18,034 bases of DNA, taken from Candidatus Poribacteria bacterium. GTDB lineage: Bacteria; Poribacteria; WGA-4E; PCPOR2b. The position numbers and the translations under genes were made by a program. How positions within the stretch are numbered: position 1 is the stretch's first letter; each line of letters starts with the position of its first letter. The stretch lies in the NCBI GenBank assembly GCA_027296925.1, contig JAPUIP010000331.1, forward strand, positions 1 through 18,034, written 5' to 3'. Shown here one piece after another: positions 6,466 to 13,574 of this stretch. The notes under the pieces were generated by a model. It saw nothing but the letters and a program-made list of their open reading frames with translations, did no database searches and was not told the origin of the DNA.

Positions 6466-7443
6466 CTATCTCCTATTCTTAACTAGCCAGAATTCACCGT
6501 CACTGCCATCCGCCAACATGCGCAACAACACCGCGCCGGGGAAATCTTCAGCCATCTCGGTCGCCATCGTGAATATTCGGTGATTGCCAGCCGTATGTTG
6601 CTGGATTGCCCTTGGATCGGGGATGCCGGAGGTCAAAATACCATCGCTAAATAACACAATGAGTGTCGGTTGCTTTTGGCGCGCCTCTTGCGTTGCATCA
6701 AGCATATCCAGATCGGAATACCGTGAGCTCTTCGTCGGCTTTGCCGAATCGAGGTAGGCAATCGCGTCGGAGACGTTTGCATCATTGACAGGTAGGAAAC
6801 TGGTTCGATAGGATTGAATTTCCCCACTGAAAGTCATGATGTTGAAAAGATCATGCGGTTCGAGGAATTCCAATGAATCGGCCATAATGGCAAGCATCCG
6901 CTGAAACTTTCGTGGATTCAGACTGAGCATACTCGAAGAGAAATCCACGCAGTAGATGATCCGCTGTGGTCCCTCCTGCCTTTCGATGAATTTGACGAGA
7001 CGGCTTTTGGGTCTCGCCGCTTCGGCTGATTTAGGCTTGACGGGGGTTGTTATCACGCGCTCCATCTGGGGCATCGCTTGAGGCGTTACGACGCGTGTTG
7101 TTAAACCGCCGCTCAGATCTAGTGAATCTAAGGCCCGAAACGGCATCGGTTCGGCTGCCGAAGCAATGCCGCGCTCACTGAGCGGTGCGTTGCTTGTTAG
7201 GATCTTTAGCCTCGGCCGGTTGGTCTGTGAGGTTGCTTTCACTTGTTTCTTGACTTGAACCCGCTTTTGACGGCTCAACCGTTTTGTTTTTGGTCTCTCA
7301 ACCTTCATCAATACTGCATTAACAGCGTTTTGCTCTAAACGCAATTTCTGCGTGGGCCAAAGAAAAAATCCTATCACGCCAACGATGAGGTGCAAAGCAA
7401 AAGAAACAGTGAGCGCTTTGCTAGATCTATACCTCGATTTCAT
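6466..7443 (-). CDS. Membrane-anchored VWA-domain protein
   Basis: The 325-residue protein has one N-terminal transmembrane segment (about 11-29) after a basic start, then a basic, Lys/Arg-rich low-complexity linker (about 48-150) likely in the periplasm, then a von Willebrand A domain (about 160-320). The metal site begins with Asp167, Ser169 and Ser171 (DxSxS) and includes Asp267 in FSDG, but the usual GGT loop that supplies the MIDAS threonine is replaced by KPTKSSRYSD, so metal binding may be altered. The anchor-plus-linker layout resembles TonB-type proteins, but no TonB C-terminal domain is present. A role in protein-protein contact at the envelope is inferred. GGAG lies 8 bases before the ATG. 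It sits 33 bases after comF and is probably co-transcribed with it. Confidence 0.85.
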   Translation of the reverse strand: MKSRYRSSKALTVSFALHLIVGVIGFFLWPTQKLRLEQNAVNAVLMKVERPKTKRLSRQKRVQVKKQVKATSQTNRPRLKILTSNAPLSERGIASAAEPMPFRALDSLDLSGGLTTRVVTPQAMPQMERVITTPVKPKSAEAARPKSRLVKFIERQEGPQRIIYCVDFSSSMLSLNPRKFQRMLAIMADSLEFLEPHDLFNIMTFSGEIQSYRTSFLPVNDANVSDAIAYLDSAKPTKSSRYSDLDMLDATQEARQKQPTLIVLFSDGILTSGIPDPRAIQQHTAGNHRIFTMATEMAEDFPGAVLLRMLADGSDGEFWLVKNRR

Positions 7444-7476
7444 TTTACATACTCCTACCTGGGGCTCATCGTGTTT

Positions 7477-8232
7477 TTAGATCTGCGACGAAGCCGGTTT
7501 CACACGAGCAAGGGTGAACACGTCGACATAAGCAGGGCTTGCGGTCTGCAAAACCTGTAGGGCTTTGTTGACTGTTGTGCCTGTTGTAAAAATGTCGTCA
7601 ATGAGCAAAATTCCCCGATCCCGTACCAGGTCGGGGTTGCGCACCTCAAAGGCGCCTGCGATATTTTCCAGGCGTTCTTCGTGGGAACTCAGGCTGCTTT
7701 GCGGAACCGTGTCCTTGACACGAATGAGAATGTTGCTACGGATTGGCACATTCCAAACAGCGGTAATGCCTTGAGCGATCCGTTCAGCTTGGTTAAATCC
7801 TCTCCCACGATAGCGGTTGGTGTGGAGAGGTATCGGGCACAGAAAATCATAGTCCGCAGCAGAAAGGTCTGCCGGCAGATGCGCCTGTATCAATCGCATT
7901 AAGTGTTTTGCCAGGATTTGCTTTCTGTCGTATTTCAGCAGATGTATTGCTTCCCGCAGGACAGGTTCGTAAAGGGCGATGGAGCGAAGTTTGCGGTACG
8001 GCGGTAGCCGCTTTCGACAATCTGAACAACTTCTATTCTGAAGCGAGATGGATTGACTATCAGAGTTAAGCGGCACGCCACAAATCTGACACCATGGCGG
8101 CATCAAAAATTCAATCTGTTCCCAACAGTCATCGCAGAGATAGTGAACCCCACCAACACCCATCGGCGTCTCGCAACGTCGGCATCTCGCCGGGTAGATG
8201 AACGTGACCAGGGATTCCAACCATCTGTTCAT
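7477..8232 (-). CDS. comF: ComF family phosphoribosyltransferase-like protein
   Basis: The 251-residue protein has the ComF layout: an N-terminal double zinc-finger region with four CxxC pairs (Cys17/20, Cys33/36, Cys48/51, Cys69/72), then a type I phosphoribosyltransferase fold with RGFNQAE (144-150) and the PRPP-loop-like LLIDDIFTTGTT (209-220). ComF proteins act in DNA uptake during natural transformation in several bacteria, probably in single-strand DNA handling in the cytoplasm, though many carriers are not known to be competent. No ribosome-binding site is visible before the ATG at 8232, which is unusual here; the first Zn ligands fit this start. It follows the outer-membrane protein gene by 57 bases and precedes the VWA gene by 33. 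No other competence gene is in view. Confidence 0.9.
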   Translation of the reverse strand: MNRWLESLVTFIYPARCRRCETPMGVGGVHYLCDDCWEQIEFLMPPWCQICGVPLNSDSQSISLQNRSCSDCRKRLPPYRKLRSIALYEPVLREAIHLLKYDRKQILAKHLMRLIQAHLPADLSAADYDFLCPIPLHTNRYRGRGFNQAERIAQGITAVWNVPIRSNILIRVKDTVPQSSLSSHEERLENIAGAFEVRNPDLVRDRGILLIDDIFTTGTTVNKALQVLQTASPAYVDVFTLARVKPASSQI

Positions 8233-8289
8233 TAACAGTACGTGTTACACAAAGACAAGGAACGCCAGATACGACAACCCAACGAATGC

Positions 8290-9714
8290 TTAGAAATTGA
8301 GGTTCAGGCCGACCTCAAATGAAGTCTTTTGGATCGGCTCGAAGGCCTTCTCTCCATCTGCGTCCTCGATCTGCCGGAACCGGTACTCGCGTACAATTGC
8401 CACCTCCAGCGGAGGATACACTTCGTATCCGATTCGTACGGTGAACGCGGATTTATTATCAAGCCGAAAGAGATCTTCAAAAAAGGCTGGGTCTTCACTC
8501 TCCGGATTTTGTGGATAATCCGGGTCGGGTTCGCCGATGTTGCGCTTGACGTAATATGCGCGAAACGACATCCGTTCCACTAAACCGGATTCGGTTACCC
8601 CAAGATACAACTTCGGCTCGGTGTTGTTGTAATCCTCAAAAGTCCCCAACAGATTGACCTTTGGAACCGGCTGCCACGCCAACATCGAGAAGTAGCCGCG
8701 TTTTTCTCCATCCTCATCGGCATCCTCATCCATTCCCAGGAACTCGGGAGCGGTAAAGGTTCCCTTGGCCGCCTGGTAGGTGTAATCAAACAGCGTGGGT
8801 TGGAATCGTTCGCCAAAGATGCGATACTCTACTTTGAACAGGGCCTTAGAAACCGATACCCCTAGCCCCACGGCATTTCCGGTGGCAATCTCTTCTGAAA
8901 TCTCCCCGGTGTCGGCTTCAATCTCTCTTTTCGTGTTGAGGAAGGCTAAGTCGTCGTAGAGCGTCACACGCAACGCCCTGTTGTCGATAATGGGAATGGC
9001 GGCATCAACGCCCAGCGCAACCAGCGGATCCTCGTCAATCGTCCCGTCGATGCCTTCCTGATCAGGGATCAAATCGGGTTCAATATCTGTCAAATAGGTC
9101 CCGCCCAATTCGAGTCGGTTGAGGATTGACGATGAGCCTTCTCTCTGCAACGGACGAATGTATACCCGCCCGCCGAAAATCGTCGGATCGCCGAGATTAT
9201 TGATGACCGTTTCGATGCCCACTTTCTTTGTTTGGCTACTGAGATTTAGACGCAAGCCACGCCGATCATAGTTGGAATAACCGGACATAATGAATCCGTG
9301 ACCAATCGTCACGTAGTCTAACTCTCCGAAACGGGCGTAGAATGGATCGCTGAGGTGTCCATAGCGCACATAGCGAATTGTTCGCAGAATGGTGCTCACG
9401 TCATCCCACTGTTCCCCATCTTCAGCAAGGATTTTATCCTCATCTTCTTCGGCATCTAGATTGTACAGCACCACAACATCCAGCCCAAATCCAATCTTCC
9501 CGAGATCGATATCCGGCTGTAACTGCGCCCGGAAAAAGGGATCTCCATCGATTAGGGTCAGTCCGACGCCTGAAAGTCCAGCTTGTTTCAAAGTCAGCTC
9601 TTCCAGATCCTCTGGCCCGCCATATGAAATGATTTCTTCTTGCCCATAAATGGGAAGCACTGAAGCAAATAATAAAATGACTATTCCTAAAGCAGCATGC
9701 TGATTTCGGTTCAT
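8290..9714 (-). CDS. Predicted outer-membrane beta-barrel protein
   Basis: The 474-residue protein begins with a signal peptide (hydrophobic core IVILLFASVLPI, likely cleavage near YGQ at 23-25). The mature part is rich in alternating hydrophobic/polar strands separated by acidic turns, and it ends in VGLNLNF: a terminal Phe in an amphipathic strand, the typical beta-signal recognised by the BAM complex. A conserved-looking segment, FYARFGELDYVTIGHG, lies around residues 127-142. The start at 9714 is preferred over an upstream in-frame codon at 9762 because AAGGAG lies just upstream and the signal peptide begins there. It has its own promoter (9765-9793). It lies downstream of an ABC ATPase and permease pair, but the separate promoter weakens a functional link. 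The transported substrate, if any, is unknown. Confidence 0.8.
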   Translation of the reverse strand: MNRNQHAALGIVILLFASVLPIYGQEEIISYGGPEDLEELTLKQAGLSGVGLTLIDGDPFFRAQLQPDIDLGKIGFGLDVVVLYNLDAEEDEDKILAEDGEQWDDVSTILRTIRYVRYGHLSDPFYARFGELDYVTIGHGFIMSGYSNYDRRGLRLNLSSQTKKVGIETVINNLGDPTIFGGRVYIRPLQREGSSSILNRLELGGTYLTDIEPDLIPDQEGIDGTIDEDPLVALGVDAAIPIIDNRALRVTLYDDLAFLNTKREIEADTGEISEEIATGNAVGLGVSVSKALFKVEYRIFGERFQPTLFDYTYQAAKGTFTAPEFLGMDEDADEDGEKRGYFSMLAWQPVPKVNLLGTFEDYNNTEPKLYLGVTESGLVERMSFRAYYVKRNIGEPDPDYPQNPESEDPAFFEDLFRLDNKSAFTVRIGYEVYPPLEVAIVREYRFRQIEDADGEKAFEPIQKTSFEVGLNLNF

Positions 9715-9764
9715 TAAGCTCTCCTTATTCTGCCCTTGCATGAATTTTATACCAGAAATCAAAT

Positions 9765-9793
9765 ATCATATCACTACATGCGCAGAAGTGCAA
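9765..9793 (-). promoter_or_regulatory. Promoter of the outer-membrane barrel gene
   Basis: On the minus strand TTGCAC (complement of 9788-9793) and TATGAT (complement of 9765-9770) are 17 bases apart, and the -10 is preceded by TGA, an extended -10. The predicted start is near 9758, about 44 bases before the ATG at 9714. Confidence 0.65.
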
Positions 9794-9845
9794 GCGCAAA
9801 ATAACATTCCCAGAGATTTTTCCGAACTTTCCCCAACCTGAGTTC

Positions 9846-10517
9846 CTACGCCACAATCTGACCATCTTTCATCTGGATAACCCGATCGGCATCCCGCTTC
9901 AAACCCTCGTGGTGAGTTACAATCGCAATCGTCGTCTGATGCTCTTGACGCAACTCACGAACGAGGTTCATCAGATTCGCGCTCTGCCGACTATCGAGAT
10001 TCGCCGTCGGCTCGTCGGCAAAGATAATTTTAGGGCGGTTGGCGAGTGCACGTGCGAAAGAGACGCGCTGCTTCTCCCCTCCAGAAAGCTGCGCTGGCCG
10101 ATGATACATACGCCTTTCTAACCCAACTTGCGTAAGGAGTTCCTTCGCCCAGGGCTCCGCTTCGTCACGCTTTGTCGCAGCAATGTCCATCGCAATCATC
10201 ACGTTTTCTATCGCCGTCAAGTAAGGGATCAGGTTAAAGAGCTGAAAGACGAAGCCGATCTTCTCGCATCGAATGTGAGACAGATCTTGATTTTCGTGGT
10301 CGATCTGTTGCCCATCAATCCAGACATCCCCTTCGCTCGGCGTGAGGATACAACCGAGCAGGCTTATCAGCGTTGTCTTGCCACAGCCGCTGTCTCCCAT
10401 GAACATCAGCAGTTCGCCTTCTTCAATAGCGATATCAACATGATCAACCGCCACAACCGTTGCATCACCTTCGCCAAAGCGTTTCGCCAGGCCTTTTCCT
10501 TCGACAACGATTCCCAT
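9846..10517 (-). CDS. ABC transporter ATP-binding protein (LolD/MacB-like)
   Basis: The 223-residue protein is a complete ABC ATPase of the group that works with FtsX/MacB-type permeases: Walker A GDSGCGKTT (41-49), Q-loop Gln92 in FVFQLFNLIPYLTAIEN, signature LSGGEKQR (144-151), Walker B IIFADEP (164-170) with the TANLD D-loop, and switch His202 in IVTHH. It would hydrolyse ATP at the inner face of the membrane to drive the adjacent permease in export, lipoprotein release or another mechanotransmission task. Its ATG overlaps the permease stop as TAATG (10515-10519), so the two are translationally coupled one to one. GGAG within the permease end serves as ribosome-binding site. No periplasmic adaptor of the MacA type is present nearby. 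Confidence 0.95.
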   Translation of the reverse strand: MGIVVEGKGLAKRFGEGDATVVAVDHVDIAIEEGELLMFMGDSGCGKTTLISLLGCILTPSEGDVWIDGQQIDHENQDLSHIRCEKIGFVFQLFNLIPYLTAIENVMIAMDIAATKRDEAEPWAKELLTQVGLERRMYHRPAQLSGGEKQRVSFARALANRPKIIFADEPTANLDSRQSANLMNLVRELRQEHQTTIAIVTHHEGLKRDADRVIQMKDGQIVA

Positions 10518-11665
10518 TAGATTTCTCCTCTAAATGCTACCATTGGATCGACGGCGATCGCTTTTCGCGCAGCGAGGTAACCGCCACCACAGCAGACAAT
10601 AAAGCTGATAACTGCTACAATCACCGATTCAACCAGGTGAATTGAGACAAAGATTGGGGCAGCGGCGGCAAAGATATAAGACAAGATTACCCCAGAAATT
10701 ACGCCAATCGCCGACGTCAGCGCGACCTGCTTGAGGATCAAGGAGGTCACGTAAAAATTGGATGCGCCGATCGCTTTGAGGACGCCAATCTCCTGCGTTT
10801 TTTCGAGCGTCGTGACGTAGGTGATCATCGAGACAATCAGCCCGGCGGCGAGCCAGAGCATGACGCGCAAGAATTGAACAGCCTTCATCGGTTCATCCAC
10901 GTAGGTGTCGATAATATCGTCGAGTGTCTGTTCCAGTGTGCGCACATCAATGGTTTTGAATTGTTCATCCGTACGTTCCAGATTCTGCATAACTTGCTCG
11001 GCGGTATGCCCCTTCGCGGTTCGAGCAATCATCATATTCACATGAAGGGTGTTCTTGAGTAGCACGTCTTGGGCTGTGCGAATGTCCATAAAGAGTAGCG
11101 GTGTGTCCAGTACAAACATCAGGCTCTTCACCTTACCGACCACCTTGAGTTCTCTGCTTCCGATCAAAATCCGTTCCCCGATTTGAAGGTTCATCTTTTC
11201 ATCGATGACCACTTCACGTGGGGGGAGATCTGCTTCAGCCCACTCCTCCAATTCACTGGAGGCAAACAGGCGACCTTCCGTCAATTCATATTTTGTGGGG
11301 CCTCCGAGCTTGCCGATTTTGTATCCGACCATAACGGCTTTGCCATGCTTGCCTCGGATAACGGGGCGTGCTTGCGCGAAGACGAGCGGAGATACTGAAT
11401 TCGGCTCAAGTTCTGGGCTCATGTTGAGATACCCCAGGTACTCCGGATTGAGCAGTGAGAAACCGATGAACGCACTCCCCGAGCCCTCGGCGGAGATCCA
11501 AATGTCCGCCCCTGTCGATTGGACGTACTGCCCCGCCTGAATCCGCATGCCGTTCATGATACCGCCCAGCATCAGAATCAGCGCAATGAGAACCGTGATG
11601 CCGATTGCGGTCAGCACGACGCGGGCCCTACGATAAGCCATGTCCTTCAGAAATATGCTGTTCAA
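10517..11665 (-). CDS. FtsX/MacB-type ABC transporter permease
   Basis: The 382-residue protein has the four-helix FtsX/MacB layout: TM1 at about 15-37, a large periplasmic domain (about 40-262), then TM2 (265-285), TM3 (314-338) and TM4 (345-367). EKTQEIGVLKAIGAS (288-302) between TM2 and TM3 is the conserved cytoplasmic coupling segment that contacts the ATPase. The start is TTG at 11665, supported by a strong AAAGGAGG 7 bases upstream; the next ATG (codon 9) has a worse site. The gene follows the Gfo/Idh gene by 47 bases with no promoter visible in the gap, so one operon is likely. MacB-like exporters, LolCE-like lipoprotein release and FtsX-like signalling share this fold; which applies cannot be told here. 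Confidence 0.92.
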   Translation of the reverse strand: MNSIFLKDMAYRRARVVLTAIGITVLIALILMLGGIMNGMRIQAGQYVQSTGADIWISAEGSGSAFIGFSLLNPEYLGYLNMSPELEPNSVSPLVFAQARPVIRGKHGKAVMVGYKIGKLGGPTKYELTEGRLFASSELEEWAEADLPPREVVIDEKMNLQIGERILIGSRELKVVGKVKSLMFVLDTPLLFMDIRTAQDVLLKNTLHVNMMIARTAKGHTAEQVMQNLERTDEQFKTIDVRTLEQTLDDIIDTYVDEPMKAVQFLRVMLWLAAGLIVSMITYVTTLEKTQEIGVLKAIGASNFYVTSLILKQVALTSAIGVISGVILSYIFAAAAPIFVSIHLVESVIVAVISFIVCCGGGYLAARKAIAVDPMVAFRGEI

Positions 11666-11712
11666 TTTCCAGCCTCCTTTTGTCTCGACTTTGTCACATT
11701 TTCCCAGCTCTG

Positions 11713-12756
11713 CTAAGAATTCGCTAACACAACCTCCGCATTGGTTTCCACACTTTCCAAAATGGCATCGACCAGACGCAGATTCTGCACGCCATCCTCG
11801 AATGTCGCATGCGGTTCGTAGTCGTCGAGAATAGATCTGGCGAAATGACGTAACTCATCAAGGTAGCCCGCGCGACTCACACCGTTGCTTGGAAAGCTGA
11901 TCCCCGGATCGTATTGTTGATAAGGGAAGTCAGCGTAGCCACCATTTCCAGTCCAGGGCTGCGGGCCTTGATATTGTAAGTGCGTCCAATTTTGCGTTCG
12001 GACGGTCGCTCGATTGCTGCCGAGGACGTAGATGCCACCTTCGAACGCGGGGGCTTTGAAGCCGAGGTCAAGATGGCCGATTGCTCCGCTCACGTACCGA
12101 AGATTGACGTGGTACAGATAATCGCCAAACTCAGCTCCGACTTTGATTGCATTGACGCTACGCACATCGCCCATCAGAAAGCGCATGCAATCGAGAATGT
12201 GAACGACATGATCCAGAAAGAAGAAGCGATCCGTTTCCGTCTGCGGGTCCATCCCCCAATCCATTCGCATCCCCGGCCCCGGGGCCATGTATCGCCCCGA
12301 AAACAGGGCTGGCGTTCCGAATTCCTCCCGATTCATCAGATCTTTCGCCATGCGATGGACGGGCATGTGACGCCACATCCAACCGACCATTCCCTTAACG
12401 TTGCTTTTTGCGTGGGCATCTGCAAGCCGTTGTGCGCCTTCGACATCCAGTGACGGCGGTTTTTCGACGAACGTATGTAGCCCCTGCTCAAGACAATAGA
12501 CGCCGGCCGCCTCATGCACACGAGGCGGTGCGATAATCACGGCTGCATCCAGATCCGCATTCTCGATCATCTCACGATAGTCGGTATAGACGTTTGGCAC
12601 ATTGAAACGCTGGGCTGTCGCCTCGGCGCGTTCCCGGCTGAGATCGCAGCACGCGGCAAATTCGATCTCTTCTAGCACGGCTAAACAGGGGTGCATGCTG
12701 CCACGCGTATGACCGCCACACCCGATTGCACCTACGCGAACTTGTGTTTTTTCCAT
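11713..12756 (-). CDS. Gfo/Idh/MocA family NAD(P)-dependent oxidoreductase
   Basis: The 347-residue protein has an N-terminal Rossmann fold with GAIGCGG (9-15), the signature EKP (98-100) whose lysine is catalytic in the family, and LDHVVHILD (181-189) with a His suited to the active site, followed by the beta-sheet C-terminal domain. Enzymes of this family oxidise or reduce sugars, inositols and related compounds with NAD(P); the substrate is not predictable from these motifs. The start at 12756 is preferred to an ATG at 12765 because AAGGAG lies directly against 12765 but 9 bases before 12756. It is the likely second element of a transcript starting at 13259-13287 that first crosses the DUF5995 remnant, then continues to the permease and ATPase genes. 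Confidence 0.92.
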   Translation of the reverse strand: MEKTQVRVGAIGCGGHTRGSMHPCLAVLEEIEFAACCDLSRERAEATAQRFNVPNVYTDYREMIENADLDAAVIIAPPRVHEAAGVYCLEQGLHTFVEKPPSLDVEGAQRLADAHAKSNVKGMVGWMWRHMPVHRMAKDLMNREEFGTPALFSGRYMAPGPGMRMDWGMDPQTETDRFFFLDHVVHILDCMRFLMGDVRSVNAIKVGAEFGDYLYHVNLRYVSGAIGHLDLGFKAPAFEGGIYVLGSNRATVRTQNWTHLQYQGPQPWTGNGGYADFPYQQYDPGISFPSNGVSRAGYLDELRHFARSILDDYEPHATFEDGVQNLRLVDAILESVETNAEVVLANS

Positions 12757-12826
12757 AGATTGCATCTCCTTAGACTTAAGGTTTTGAAGATCGGCAAATC
12801 ATCGAACAGGCTAAGAACTGAGCATG

Positions 12827-13039
12827 TCAATAATCCCTGGAACGATTGGCGAATATCACATCGAGCTGTTCCATACGGTCGCCATCCACAAAGCGGCCCG
12901 TTTCAATGCTTCTTTTGACTTTGATAGTGACCTTCTGATAGAGGGCAGCAAAGAAGCCGATCCGACTGTTTTCACTGCGGGCGCAATCGATGATGGCGTC
13001 TAATTGCTCAACAACTTCATCGATGGTCTTGGCAATCAC
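12827..13039 (-). pseudogene. Truncated DUF5995-like gene (N-terminal 70 codons only)
   Basis: A GTG at 13037-13039 with GGAG 5 bases upstream opens a 70-residue frame. The pattern TIDEVVEQLDAI, then GFFAALYQKVT, then RMEQLDVIFANR matches the N-terminal part of DUF5995 proteins, which are normally over 200 residues. Here a TGA stops the frame just after FANRSRDY, and only 70 bases remain before the Gfo/Idh start, so the C-terminal two thirds are missing. Promoter (13259-13287), ribosome-binding site and start codon look intact. The function of DUF5995 is unknown. It could instead be a short functional protein, but the abrupt end at a conserved block favours decay. The family match is from memory of the consensus. 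Confidence 0.6.
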
Positions 13040-13258
13040 GGTTTCTCCGAATCGGGTCGTTCAATTTTCGTTAAAAGGATCGCGTTAGGCACTTTGGGCA
13101 AAAGCTGTGCCAGGACGGCGGATCTGGCCATTTGCGTGTTAATAGGGGTGAATGGTTGAATGGCAAATAAGAATTGCCCTGTCTGTGGCACGCTTCCGCC
13201 GTGATGCACTATAACGTACAGCCCAATAGAATGCCACCTTCCTCTCGCAGATCGCATA

Positions 13259-13287
13259 ATTCTATCACGGATTACCAGTGGGGGCAA
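13259..13287 (-). promoter_or_regulatory. Promoter upstream of the DUF5995 remnant and Gfo/Idh gene
   Basis: On the minus strand TTGCCC (complement of 13282-13287) and TAGAAT (complement of 13259-13264) are 17 bases apart, with TGA immediately before the -10. It is the only good promoter I see ahead of the Gfo/Idh, permease and ATPase genes. Confidence 0.6.
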
Positions 13288-13378
13288 GCAATAAACTTCT
13301 AAGCGATTGTAACGATTGTGAAGTTCAGCCTCGGAAATGGGGTTTAAGCAGAAAAATGCTTCTCGGTCGTTTTTGTGG

Positions 13379-13407
13379 TTTTCTTTTTTTGGGAATCATG
13401 CTATAAT
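13379..13407 (+). promoter_or_regulatory. Orphan extended -10 promoter with no plus-strand gene downstream
   Basis: A perfect TATAAT (13402-13407) is preceded by TGC; the -35 at 17-base spacing (TTTTCT, 13379-13384) is weak. Downstream on this strand there is only a structured intergenic stretch and then the antisense of the VIT/VWA gene, so it may make a small or antisense RNA. Confidence 0.4.
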
Positions 13408-13574
13408 AATACAACTTTGAGTCGTTAAGTGAGGTCAATCAACTCATTGTCATGCAGCGGGAATGACAGCTAGCTGTGGTTGAGAAAGCTTCCTGTCAAT
13501 CCCCCTGCTATTATGAACAACCCGCTTTCGGCATTGGTTTTGTTTCTAAAGCGGATCTTACGCTGCCTCCCCGC

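Larger units (their letters stand above)
13040..13574. other. Non-coding stretch between the DUF5995 remnant and the VIT/VWA gene
   Basis: About 530 bases without a recognisable gene. On the minus strand, 13040-13252 would be the leader of the transcript from the promoter at 13259-13287. On the plus strand an orphan promoter at 13379-13407 faces the 3' end of the VIT/VWA gene. GTCAT and ATGAC around 13446-13466 form a small hairpin, followed by the palindrome CAGCTAGCTG. CCGCTTT and AAAGCGG near 13523-13556 could form a long-loop hairpin just past the VIT/VWA stop. No clear terminator is visible. Confidence 0.45.

Noticed and set aside
10128..10520. 130-codon plus-strand frame opposite the ABC ATPase
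   Set aside because: The ATPase has every ABC motif in the other frame, so this is a shadow.
13036..13287. 83-codon minus-strand frame whose stop overlaps the DUF5995 remnant start as GTGA
   Set aside because: The overlap looks like coupling, but the frame starts inside the -35 of the promoter at 13259-13287, its internal starts lack ribosome-binding sites, and the sequence resembles no family I know.
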